A DNA stretch of 64,000 nt from Ruminococcus sp. (GTDB lineage Bacteria > Bacillota > Clostridia > Oscillospirales > Acutalibacteraceae): contig JAFRDE010000041.1 in the NCBI GenBank assembly GCA_017403985.1, positions 18,273 to 82,272 of the forward strand. Reading direction: 5' to 3'. The notes beneath the pieces are model-generated. The model ran no database searches, was not told where the DNA came from, and saw only the letters and a list, made by a program, of their open reading frames with translations. How positions within the stretch are numbered: the first letter of the stretch is position 1; every line of letters starts with the position of its first letter. The position numbers were made by a program, and so were the translations under genes. Shown here in pieces: positions 50,968-58,749 of this stretch.

Positions 50968-51843
50968 TTATTTTTTCAAAAGCAGCTCCTTCAACTCCGA
51001 TTCGTCAAAAGAATAGTGCTTATTGCAGAAGCGGCAGTTCGCCTCGGCTCCGTGATTCTCATCGATCATCGCCTGAATCTCTTCTTTCGGCATCGCGGCA
51101 ATCAGGTTTCTGATCTTCTCCTTGGAACAGCCGCAGACATACTTCACCTCGAACTCGTCGAGCACCTCTACCTCAAAACCGTCGAGAGCCGCTTTGCACA
51201 TATCGAGGGCGCTCATGCCCTTGGCGAGCATCGTGGTGACGGAATCGAGCTTCGAGACATTCGCTTCGATCCTGTCGATGGTGGTGTCATCCGCGCCGGG
51301 CAACAACTGGATCAGCAGACCGCCGGACAGCAGTACCTGAGCGGTTTCCTTTTCGATCAGCACGCCTAAAGCGCAGACGGTGGGGATCTGTTCGCTTGTC
51401 GCGTAATAGTTGGTGATATCCTCGGCGATCTCACCCGATACGATCGGGATCTTGCCGATATAGGGCTCGCCTTCGCCGAAGTCCTTCATCACGCTGATAA
51501 CGCCCGCGCCGACCGCCTCGGCGACATTCAGCTTGCCGTTTTCATAATGAGTCGTCGGACAATCGGGATTGGTAACGAAGCCTTTGACGTTGCCGTCGGA
51601 ATCGGCAACCGCCATGAACGCGCCTAAATCGCCGTCGCCTTCAAAACGGATGTTCAGTGTGGATTTGGAAGATTTCAGCTGCGCGCCCATCATCGAAGCG
51701 GCGGACAGCAGTCTGCCCAGCGCGGCGGACGCGACGGGAGAAGTATGATGAATAACGCTCGCCGTATAGGCGATATCGGTGGAGTCGATCGCGGAGCACA
51801 TCACGGCTCCGTCCGAGGTAATACATCTGATGATTTTATCCAT
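50968..51843 (-). CDS. hslO: Redox-regulated chaperone Hsp33
   Basis: 291 residues. Holdase chaperone that is activated when its zinc-cysteine centre is oxidised. The C-terminal metal site is CGC..C..CRFCNKH (CxC and CxxC); the N-terminal domain has the typical MGAQLKSSKSTLNIRFEGDG. ATG at 51843 has AAAGGA 7 bases upstream; the frame before it is repeat DNA. Downstream of the methyltransferase with a family C repeat in the gap. Confidence 0.95.
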   Translation of the reverse strand: MDKIIRCITSDGAVMCSAIDSTDIAYTASVIHHTSPVASAALGRLLSAASMMGAQLKSSKSTLNIRFEGDGDLGAFMAVADSDGNVKGFVTNPDCPTTHYENGKLNVAEAVGAGVISVMKDFGEGEPYIGKIPIVSGEIAEDITNYYATSEQIPTVCALGVLIEKETAQVLLSGGLLIQLLPGADDTTIDRIEANVSKLDSVTTMLAKGMSALDMCKAALDGFEVEVLDEFEVKYVCGCSKEKIRNLIAAMPKEEIQAMIDENHGAEANCRFCNKHYSFDESELKELLLKK

Positions 51844-51858
51844 GGTTGTTCCTTTCCG

Positions 51859-51906
51859 GTAGGGACGAGCATTGCTCGTCCGCGGATGACCAATGGTCAT
51901 CCCTAC
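51859..51906. repeat. 48-bp double-hairpin repeat, family C, copy 2
   Basis: GTAGGGACGAGCATTGCTCG..GCGGATGACCAATGGTCATCCCTAC, same length and design as copy 1. It overlaps the end of the methyltransferase gene and supplies its TAG stop (51903-51905). It also sits just before the hslO SD. Confidence 0.92.
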
Positions 51907-52661
51907 ATTTTATTGATCGCTTCTACGATCCTCGCGACGAATACGGCTCTGTCGCTGTCTTCACGCAACGGTTCCGTCGTCATGTCGTGATAGACTGCCT
52001 TAACTTCAAAGCCGGATTTTTCCAGCATTTCTTTTAAATCGTCGATCTCATAGGCACGTTCCTTGAAATGCTCGCTGTATCTGTGATACGCCTCTCCCTC
52101 ACGCTCGAAGAGATCAAGATCGATATTGACGATATTATTATCTTTCAAAGAATTTTGCCACACACAATAGACGGATTCGGTATCGTAGACAAAGGTGTTG
52201 TTTGCTAAAATATGTTGATGCTTATGGACGGTATTGACGTCAAAGACAAAGGTTCCGTCGGGATTCATAAACAGCGCGACGCGGTCGAACACCGTCTGCA
52301 GTTTCGCTTTGTCGGTGATGTGGTTGAGGCTGTCGAGCGTACAGATACAGGTGTCGATCGTGCCGTAGAGGTCGAGCTTCTCCATCTGCTGACACAAAAA
52401 CAACATCTCCAAGCCCTCGTCGTAAGCCTTGTCCATCGCCTGACTCAGCATATCATAAGAGCCGTCGATCCCGAAGATATCCACTCCCCTGCGCTTGAGT
52501 TCCACTGTCAGCGAGCCGGTCCCGCAGGCGAGGTCGAGGGTCAGCCCCCACTCGTGACCGCATAAAGATAAAACGCTCTGAATATAATCAGCGCGTTTTT
52601 TATAATCCACATTAAAGGTCAGGTTGTCGTAAAACTGTGAAAAAAGCTGATATCCGCTCAT
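51903..52661 (-). CDS. Class I SAM-dependent methyltransferase
   Basis: 252 residues with the Rossmann SAM-binding motif LDLACGTGSLTVELKRRG (about 42-59), the acidic loop FGIDGSYDML and DTCICTLDSLNHI. The C-terminal half carries a small variable region typical of UbiE/small-molecule methyltransferases. Substrate unknown. Its start overlaps the YerC-like gene stop by 4 bases; its last codon is followed by a repeat-derived TAG. Confidence 0.88.
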   Translation of the reverse strand: MSGYQLFSQFYDNLTFNVDYKKRADYIQSVLSLCGHEWGLTLDLACGTGSLTVELKRRGVDIFGIDGSYDMLSQAMDKAYDEGLEMLFLCQQMEKLDLYGTIDTCICTLDSLNHITDKAKLQTVFDRVALFMNPDGTFVFDVNTVHKHQHILANNTFVYDTESVYCVWQNSLKDNNIVNIDLDLFEREGEAYHRYSEHFKERAYEIDDLKEMLEKSGFEVKAVYHDMTTEPLREDSDRAVFVARIVEAINKM

Positions 52662-52954
52662 TCTTCTTCCTTCAAACGCTCAAAGACGAGGGTGTAGCCG
52701 CCGGCGTTCTCGTAATCCAGCGAACGCTTCACGCGGCTGATGGTGGCGGTAGAAGCGCCTGTCGCCTCGACGATCTTATTGTATACCATGTTCTTGTCCA
52801 GCATCATCGCGACGGCAAAGCGCTGGGACAGCGCCTTGAGCTCGGGGATGGTGCAAAGATCCTTGAAGAACGCCTCGCACTCTTCCACGGTCTCGAGGGT
52901 CAAAATCGCTCGATATAAGTCTTTCGTAAATTCTGCATTGGGTTTTGCCGCCAT
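52658..52954 (-). CDS. YerC/YecD-family TrpR-related DNA-binding protein
   Basis: 98 residues with a TrpR-like helix-turn-helix: LKALSQRFAVAMMLDKNMVYNKIVEATGASTATISRVKRSL. Named YerC/YecD in Firmicutes; probably a small repressor. ATG at 52954 has AAGGAG at 7 bases; the longer frame from 52984 lacks an SD. Coupled to the methyltransferase (4-base overlap). Confidence 0.88.
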   Translation of the reverse strand: MAAKPNAEFTKDLYRAILTLETVEECEAFFKDLCTIPELKALSQRFAVAMMLDKNMVYNKIVEATGASTATISRVKRSLDYENAGGYTLVFERLKEEE

Positions 52955-53085
52955 GATTTTACTCCTTATCACTCGATTGAACATTTTCTTGCTTTAATAT
53001 TTTAACACATGAAAACGGAAAAGTAAATAGAAATAATAATTTATTGCATAAATATTTATACGAAGTTTAAATGCGTTAATAACAA

Positions 53086-53115
53086 TTCCTAACTCCTCAC
53101 TCCTAACTCCTAACT
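53086..53115. repeat. TCCTAACTCCTCACT-type short tandem repeat
   Basis: Four CTAACTCC/CTCACTCC units. A similar tract occurs at 63836-63860. Gap between YerC-like gene and metallopeptidase gene. Confidence 0.75.
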
Positions 53116-53119
53116 AAAA

Positions 53120-53143
53120 GCGCTCCTGCCGAAGCAGGAGCGC
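53120..53143 (-). terminator. Terminator of the dnaG-rpoD-metallopeptidase operon
   Basis: Perfect 10-bp stem GCGCTCCTGC / GCAGGAGCGC with a CGAA loop, then TTTTAGTTAG on the minus strand. Confidence 0.92.
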
Positions 53144-53148
53144 CATCG

Positions 53149-53526
53149 TCATTTTATCTTATATCCCTTACTTTTCAGATACCTGCAGATCTGTTCGTCG
53201 TCATAATACTCGAGGTCGTCCGCGCCGGCAAGGTACTCGTTATGGTGTCTGAGTTCATGCACCAGCACCCTTCGGAGTATCTCGCGGTACTCGTCAAGCG
53301 TCTTATTGCGATAAACGCGGATGATACTGCCGTAGTAGATCTTGATCGACTTGCCGAGGTTATCGCGGTTATACACGCCGAGTATGTAAAGGTCGTTGTT
53401 CTGCGCGTACCAGTGGTAACGCACGCCGTCCTCGAGAACGATGCCGCCGTTTAATTCGCGGTACAGATCCTGCGGGAGGGATTCGGCGATCTCATCGAGG
53501 ATCGCGCCGCATTCTTCGTAGGTCAT
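53149..53526 (-). CDS. Small metallopeptidase-family protein (HExxH)
   Basis: 125 residues. The zinc motif is HELRH within RRVLVHELRHHNEYLAG, near residues 90-94. A beta-rich N-terminal half precedes it. Matches the small minimal metallopeptidases found next to rpoD in clostridia; substrate unknown. The ATG overlaps the rpoD stop by one base (TGATG). Confidence 0.82.
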   Translation of the reverse strand: MTYEECGAILDEIAESLPQDLYRELNGGIVLEDGVRYHWYAQNNDLYILGVYNRDNLGKSIKIYYGSIIRVYRNKTLDEYREILRRVLVHELRHHNEYLAGADDLEYYDDEQICRYLKSKGYKIK

Positions 53527-54638
53527 CAGTCTAAGAAGTCCTTGAGCTTTTTGGAGCGGGACGGATGACGGAGCTTACGAAGCGCTTTCGCCTCGATCTG
53601 ACGGATACGCTCACGGGTAACGTTGAACTCCTTGCCGACCTCTTCGAGGGTACGGCTTCTGCCGTCCTCGAGACCGAAGCGCAGACGGAGCACCTTCTCC
53701 TCTCGGGGAGTCAGGGTGTCGAGCACCTCCATGAGCTGTTCGCGCAGCATGGTATGGGAAGCAGCGTCAGCGGGAGCGGGAGCGTCGTCGTCGGGGATGA
53801 AGTCGCCTAAATGGCTGTCCTCCTCCTCACCGATCGGAGTCTCGAGCGATACGGGCTCCTGTGCGACGCGCATGATCTCGCGCACCTTATCGACGGGCAT
53901 GTTCAGCACCTCGGCGATCTCGTCAGCGGAGGGCTCTCTGCCGTTCTGGTGGAGCAGCTGGGAAGAAACCTTCTTGACCTTGTTGATGGTCTCGACCATG
54001 TGGACGGGGATGCGGATGGTACGCGCCTGATCCGCGATCGCGCGGGTGATCGCCTGACGGATCCACCACGTCGCGTAGGTAGAGAACTTGAAGCCCTTGG
54101 TGTAGTCGAACTTTTCGACCGCCTTGATCAGACCGAGGTTGCCCTCCTGGATCAGATCGAGGAAATGCATGCCTCTGCCGAGGTAGCGCTTCGCGATGCT
54201 GACGACCAGTCGCAGGTTCGCTTCGGAAAGGCGCTTCTTCGCGTTGACGTCGCCCTCGGCGATCTTGATCGCGAGCTCGACTTCCTCTTCGGGGGTGAGC
54301 AGCGGTACGCGGCCGATCTCCTTGAGATACACCTTGACGGGGTCGTCGATGGAGATATTGTCGGAATTATCAACAGAGGAGCTTTCGCCGCCTTCATCGT
54401 CATCCTTGCCGGTTCCTTCGATATCGAGATTATCGATATTGAGGTCCTCTTCCAGATCGGTCTCTACGATCTCGATACCTGCCGCCTCAAGGGCGTCATA
54501 CAGCTTTTCAAGCTGTTCGGGATCGATATCCATCTCGCCGATCGCGTCGAGAATATCCTTGTTGGTGATATTTCCCTTCACCTTCGCGAGATCCATCAAT
54601 TCCTTTAAAAGGCTCTTCTTATCTGATGCTGCGGACAT
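53526..54638 (-). CDS. rpoD: Primary RNA polymerase sigma factor (sigma-70/A)
   Basis: 370 residues. Region 1.1 is reduced and acidic; region 2 carries [55 protein letters not shown] and region 4 [29 protein letters not shown], the -35-binding helix. Directs housekeeping transcription. Downstream of dnaG as in many Firmicutes. Confidence 0.98.
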   Translation of the reverse strand: MSAASDKKSLLKELMDLAKVKGNITNKDILDAIGEMDIDPEQLEKLYDALEAAGIEIVETDLEEDLNIDNLDIEGTGKDDDEGGESSSVDNSDNISIDDPVKVYLKEIGRVPLLTPEEEVELAIKIAEGDVNAKKRLSEANLRLVVSIAKRYLGRGMHFLDLIQEGNLGLIKAVEKFDYTKGFKFSTYATWWIRQAITRAIADQARTIRIPVHMVETINKVKKVSSQLLHQNGREPSADEIAEVLNMPVDKVREIMRVAQEPVSLETPIGEEEDSHLGDFIPDDDAPAPADAASHTMLREQLMEVLDTLTPREEKVLRLRFGLEDGRSRTLEEVGKEFNVTRERIRQIEAKALRKLRHPSRSKKLKDFLD

Positions 54639-54689
54639 AGAGTATCATCCTTTCTGTAAATGTTCACGCGGCGCATGCCGCTTAGCTCG

Positions 54690-56459
54690 TTACTGTCTTT
54701 TATCTTTCAAGCGGGAAAGCATATCGGCAAACTCCTTGTCGGAGCTGTTGCGGATATCACTCTCGGTCGGTTTCGACTTTTCATCGAGAATGATATCGAT
54801 ATACTCGTCCAGCGCGTTTTTTGTCTGAGGCATATCCGCCTGCTTATCCATGACAGCGGCTATCTTGCTCTGCTCATCGGCAGTGAAATCTCTGGACAGG
54901 GCTGTCAGTGGATCGAGATTATTTAATATTCTTTCAGAGAAATATTCAAACAGCTTGCGATTGAAATCCGTCGTAAAATCCTCGGGACGCAATCGCTCAT
55001 GTATATACGTCAGCTTATCGGGGTGGTTGATCAGATAGCCGATCAGATTCTCTTCCGCCGAAGCCGCGCGCAGATGATCCTTGTGCTGTATGTTCACCTT
55101 ATCATCGCGGGCAGACAGGCTCCGCTGCGCTCTGCTGACCTCGTTCTTGCGGTAGGCGCGCTGCCTGCGCTTCAGCCCCGCGTCCACCTGTTCCTTGATG
55201 GAGGAGGTGGAAACGCCTGTCTCATCGCTGAGCTTGGATGCGTAGATCTCGCGCTCCATCGGGTTATCCAGCTCACAGAGCAGCTTGACCGCCTCGTTGA
55301 GGTAATTGAGCTTGTCCTGTGTGGATTCCATGTTATACCGCGACCGCAGCCGCTGCATACGGTAATCCATATCGTTGCCGCTGCCGTTGATGATATTCTG
55401 AAATGCGGCATGACCTTTGTCGCCGTGGCGGCGGATGAACTCGTCGGGATCTTTTCCGTCGGGGATGGTGATGACCCTGACGATCAAGCCCGCTCTGCGT
55501 AAAATCTCGATCGCGCGGGCGGTCGCTTTCTGACCGGCGTCATCCGCGTCGTAGCAGATGAGGACTTCCTTACAGTAGCGCTTCATCAGCGCCGCCTGAT
55601 CGGGCGTCAGCGCCGTACCGAGGGTCGCGACGGCGTTGTTAAAGCCTGCCTGATTCAGCGAGATAACGTCCATGTAGCCCTCGCATAGGATCAGCGCGTC
55701 GCTTTTCGCATTCTTCGCATTGTTCAGCGAAAACAGGTTGTTGCTCTTGTTGAACACCAGCGTATCGGAGGTGTTGAGGTATTTCGGCTTCTGGTCGGAC
55801 ATGATGCGTCCGCCGAACGCGATGACGTTTCCCCTCACGTCGATGATCGGGAACATCACGCGGTTATAGAAGCGATCCAGCACCGAATTGCCGGAGCGGG
55901 ACTTGAACACCAGATTCGCGGCGATCATCTCGCTCTCGGTGAATCCGCGCGAGCGCAGGTGGTTGCCCAGCGCAAAGCGCTCGTCCGGCGCGAAACCGAG
56001 TCCGAAATGACGGATGGTCGTATCGGCAAGTCCGCGGTTCCGCAGATAAGCGAGCCCCTCGCTGCCCTCTTTTGACACGAGCTTTTGATAAAAGAAGCGC
56101 GCCGCCTCGCGGTTCGCCTCATAAATGCGGGTGCGCAGCTTGCTCAGAGAATCGTCATAATCATCCTCCGGCATCGTCATGCCCGCGCGCTCGGCAAGGA
56201 ACTTGACCGCCTCCATATAATCGAGGTTCTCGATCTTCATTACGAAGGTGATCACGTCGCCGCCCGCGCCGCAGCCGAAGCAGTGGAACAAGCCGTGCTC
56301 CGTGCTGATGTGGAAGGATGGCGTCTTTTCTCCGTGGAAAGGACACAGCCCGGTAAGGTCGCGTCCGCGGCGCTTGAGCTGCATATACGAAGCCGCCAGC
56401 TCGCCGAGGTCGTTGCGATATTTGATTTCACTGATAAAGTCATCCGATAAACGTGCCAT
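54690..56459 (-). CDS. dnaG: DNA primase
   Basis: 589 residues. Zinc-binding CPFHGEKTPSFHIS..FHCFGCGAGGD (CHC2) at the N-terminus, then the RNA polymerase core with CEGYMDVISLNQAG (Toprim) and CYDADDAGQKA, and a C-terminal helicase-interacting part. Makes RNA primers at replication forks. GAGAGA precedes the ATG. First gene of the dnaG-rpoD operon. Confidence 0.97.
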   Translation of the reverse strand: MARLSDDFISEIKYRNDLGELAASYMQLKRRGRDLTGLCPFHGEKTPSFHISTEHGLFHCFGCGAGGDVITFVMKIENLDYMEAVKFLAERAGMTMPEDDYDDSLSKLRTRIYEANREAARFFYQKLVSKEGSEGLAYLRNRGLADTTIRHFGLGFAPDERFALGNHLRSRGFTESEMIAANLVFKSRSGNSVLDRFYNRVMFPIIDVRGNVIAFGGRIMSDQKPKYLNTSDTLVFNKSNNLFSLNNAKNAKSDALILCEGYMDVISLNQAGFNNAVATLGTALTPDQAALMKRYCKEVLICYDADDAGQKATARAIEILRRAGLIVRVITIPDGKDPDEFIRRHGDKGHAAFQNIINGSGNDMDYRMQRLRSRYNMESTQDKLNYLNEAVKLLCELDNPMEREIYASKLSDETGVSTSSIKEQVDAGLKRRQRAYRKNEVSRAQRSLSARDDKVNIQHKDHLRAASAEENLIGYLINHPDKLTYIHERLRPEDFTTDFNRKLFEYFSERILNNLDPLTALSRDFTADEQSKIAAVMDKQADMPQTKNALDEYIDIILDEKSKPTESDIRNSSDKEFADMLSRLKDKRQ

Positions 56460-56507
56460 AATCTCTCTCTTTCACTGTCAATAGTATTCGTTAATTCATT
56501 ACTTCGA

Positions 56508-56551
56508 TGACGTCTTCGCTGACACATTTCAGGCGCCGAAAAAAGACGTCA
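56508..56551. repeat. Inverted repeat upstream of dnaG
   Basis: TGACGTCTT and AAGACGTCA, 9-bp perfect inverted repeat with a 26-base spacer containing a CGGCGCC-like centre. Operator or hairpin; no U tail. Confidence 0.5.
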
Positions 56552-56594
56552 CATAGATTAAATACGCAAAAATCGCCCGATACCCTTTATTTTA

Positions 56595-57218
56595 TCAAAT
56601 TTTTTCAAAAAAATCTTTTGATACTTCCTCTGCCGCGTATTTTCCCGAGGAATCTTCGCTCAGCGCCTTGTTGAAGGCGGGCAGATCGTCCTCCGGCAGA
56701 TGGAAGCGGATCGATACGTCGTCGGCAAAATCGGAATCGTCGATACTACCGTTGAATTTGGCGACCAGCGCGGGGATCTTCCCGTACATGGTATAGGAAC
56801 AGCGCAAAGTGCAGACGGAGCACATCTCCATCTCGATCTCCCCCGCCGCGTCGATACCGAGCTTTGCGGCGGCTGAATACGCGCGCACCAAGCCGCCCGC
56901 GCCCAGCAGCACGCCGCCGAAATAGCGGGTGACTACCACGACGCAGTCGGTGATCCCGCGCTTGCGGATCGCGTCGAGTACGGGGATACCGGCGGTACCC
57001 TGCGGCTCGTTGTCGTCGCTGTAGCGCGAAACATTCCCCTCACGGATCACATAGGCATAGACGTTATGCCGCGCGTCCCAGTGTTTGGTTTTGATTTCGT
57101 TGATAAAGTCGATCGCCTCGTCCTGTGTAGATACAGGCTTGCAGTAGCCGATAAAGCGCGAGCGCTTCTCGACCAGCTCGTCAAAGGCGAATTGTTTGAC
57201 GGTTTTGTATGTGTTCAT
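56595..57218 (-). CDS. YigZ/IMPACT-family protein
   Basis: 207 residues. The N-terminal UPF0029 domain has KTKHWDARHNVYAYVI, TAGIPVLDAIRKRGITDCVVVVTRYFGGVLLGAGGLVRAYS, followed by a C-terminal DUF1949 domain. Thought to act in translation or ribosome rescue; details open. The ATG at 57218 has no convincing SD: a half family C repeat lies 10 bases upstream. Confidence 0.92.
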   Translation of the reverse strand: MNTYKTVKQFAFDELVEKRSRFIGYCKPVSTQDEAIDFINEIKTKHWDARHNVYAYVIREGNVSRYSDDNEPQGTAGIPVLDAIRKRGITDCVVVVTRYFGGVLLGAGGLVRAYSAAAKLGIDAAGEIEMEMCSVCTLRCSYTMYGKIPALVAKFNGSIDDSDFADDVSIRFHLPEDDLPAFNKALSEDSSGKYAAEEVSKDFFEKI

Positions 57219-57227
57219 GTTATTATT

Positions 57228-57340
57228 GTAGGGACGAGCATTGCTCGTCCGACATCGTAGATGCTTTTTTCCTATCTCAGGTTTTTGATTACATCAATGC
57301 TTGTCCGTCAGCGGACGACCGGTGGTCGTCCCTGCGGAAA
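57228..57340. repeat. Two partial family C repeats
   Basis: GTAGGGACGAGCATTGCTCG..CG at 57228-57250 (left half) and GCGGACGACCGGTGGTCGTC.. at 57314-57340 (right half), with 60-odd unrelated bases between. It looks like a split or two truncated copies. Confidence 0.75.
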
Positions 57341-57435
57341 CGACAAATTTGCTTCGCGTTTGGACAGCATTGAAACCTACGCAGTACATACGACGTCAAG
57401 CGCCGTACCCATTCAATTGTATTCCAAGACTAAGT

Positions 57436-57459
57436 AAGGCGGTACAATCGTACCGCCTT
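57436..57459 (-). terminator. Terminator of rpmE
   Basis: Perfect 10-bp stem AAGGCGGTAC / GTACCGCCTT, followed by TACTTAG on the minus strand. Confidence 0.85.
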
Positions 57460-57472
57460 AAGCTCATTTTGA

Positions 57473-57676
57473 TTATTTCTCCATACCGAAGCGCTTCTTG
57501 AAACGGTCAACACGGCCGCCTGTATCAACAAGCTTCTGTTTACCGGTAAAGAACGGATGGCACTTGGAGCAAATTTCAACACGGATATCCTTCTTGGTAG
57601 AGCCGGTCTCGATCACATTACCGCAAGCGCAGGTAATGGTAGTCTGGCCATAATTAGGATGGATCTTTTCCTGCAT
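57473..57676 (-). CDS. rpmE: 50S ribosomal protein L31
   Basis: 67 residues. [20 protein letters not shown], then [29 protein letters not shown], the zinc-binding form (CxC and CxxC). The ATG at 57676 has GAGGTG upstream. Single gene with its own promoter and terminator. Confidence 0.97.
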   Translation of the reverse strand: MQEKIHPNYGQTTITCACGNVIETGSTKKDIRVEICSKCHPFFTGKQKLVDTGGRVDRFKKRFGMEK

Positions 57677-57718
57677 TTCATTCACCTCTTTCATGCAATA
57701 GCCATAATTAACATTCGT

Positions 57719-57747
57719 ATTATACACTATCGATCTGCAAAATGCAA
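57719..57747 (-). promoter_or_regulatory. Promoter of rpmE
   Basis: TTGCAT, 17 bases, TATAAT on the minus strand. Confidence 0.65.
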
Positions 57748-57788
57748 GTATTTTTTGATATTTTTCCTCACATTTTGAAAAGACGCCG

Positions 57789-58586
57789 TTATTGAGCCGC
57801 CAGATAAGCGAGATACTCGTCAAAATCCATATTGAGAGCGCGCATCTTGTAGGCATGCGTCCGCCCGATATAACGGAACAGATGAGACGAATAGGACATG
57901 CCCCCCGCGTTCTCCTGATCGGGATAGCGCAGGACAAAACCGTAATCCACGCTGTGGCGCATCAGCCACGAATAGGCGGCGGTGTCGGCGAATTTGCCGT
58001 CCGTTTTGACGGTCAGATATACGACAAGTCCCGTCTGGAGTTCGTTTTCACCCGCGGGAGGAGTCTCCTTTTTGACATGCGCTTCCGCCATGATAAGGCT
58101 CGACTTCGAGCTGTCACGGTAATCGTCAACGGCTTCGCGATACTGTGTGTCGAGGTCTTCGTAGGACGTATATCCGCCTCTGACGATCAGGTCAAAACCG
58201 TTCTGTGCGGCGTCATCTACCATTTTCTGCAGGCTGTCAGCCGCGCATTTGTCGATCTGTATGCCGCAGCATTCCACGGTCTCGGGCACAAAGTCAGCGT
58301 CGATCTTTGAGCCGGAATTGACCGCTCTGAGAAACATCGGATTATCGGAAACGGTATCGTCCTGAGCAAATTCCGATGGAGCAACCGGATTCAGTTCGCT
58401 GACGGAATTGACATAGAACTTGTAGCCGAAGAAGATACCGACCGCTAAAATGGCGATCATCACCAGCGGAAGGATAAACAGCAAGGCGCGCTGGTTCTGC
58501 GTCTTGTTCTCCTCCCGCTGCTTCTGCTCTTCAAAAGCGCCGCGATTCACTTTTCGGGGTTTCATGCTGCGAAGTTTTCTGCTCAA
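57789..58586 (-). CDS. VanY-like D,D-carboxypeptidase fold protein without zinc ligands
   Basis: 265 residues. Basic cytoplasmic N-terminus (1-34), one transmembrane helix (35-56), extracellular VanY-like (M15B) domain. [13 protein letters not shown] and [18 protein letters not shown] match the family closely. The zinc site does not: the usual SxHQxGLAVD reads [11 protein letters not shown] (H to L183, D to Y190), and PWHFRYVG reads SHLFRYIG (H to L236). So it is probably catalytically dead and may bind peptidoglycan. The start is TTG at 58586 with AGGACGG upstream, chosen as no ATG has an SD. Confidence 0.8.
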   Translation of the reverse strand: MSRKLRSMKPRKVNRGAFEEQKQREENKTQNQRALLFILPLVMIAILAVGIFFGYKFYVNSVSELNPVAPSEFAQDDTVSDNPMFLRAVNSGSKIDADFVPETVECCGIQIDKCAADSLQKMVDDAAQNGFDLIVRGGYTSYEDLDTQYREAVDDYRDSSKSSLIMAEAHVKKETPPAGENELQTGLVVYLTVKTDGKFADTAAYSWLMRHSVDYGFVLRYPDQENAGGMSYSSHLFRYIGRTHAYKMRALNMDFDEYLAYLAAQ

Positions 58587-58608
58587 TGATATACCGTCCT
58601 GTGATTGA

Positions 58609-58740
58609 TTTCATTCCGAGGAGGACAGACACGCGTGTCCGTCCGACACGGGAATCCCCTTGATAAAAAAACCGTTTTGTGAGAGAAAAGTTCTGCTCCT
58701 CTTTGTGGGATTGCCACGGGCTTTGCCCTCGCAATGACAG
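58609..58740. mobile_element. MITE-like composite element, family B, copy 2
   Basis: Left end TTTCATTCCGAGG, right end CCCTCGCAATGACAG, with GTGTCCGTCCGACACGGGAATCCCC, a spacer with ACCGTTTTGTG and GAGAAAAGTTCTGC, and TTTGTGGGATTGCC. Same order and near-identical length as copy 1 (42941-43071). Lies between thrS and the VanY-like gene. Confidence 0.75.
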
Positions 58741-58749
58741 TTAAACTAT

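Noticed and set aside
57301-57501. 66-residue frame between yigZ and rpmE
   Set aside because: Runs through a repeat and the rpmE terminator.
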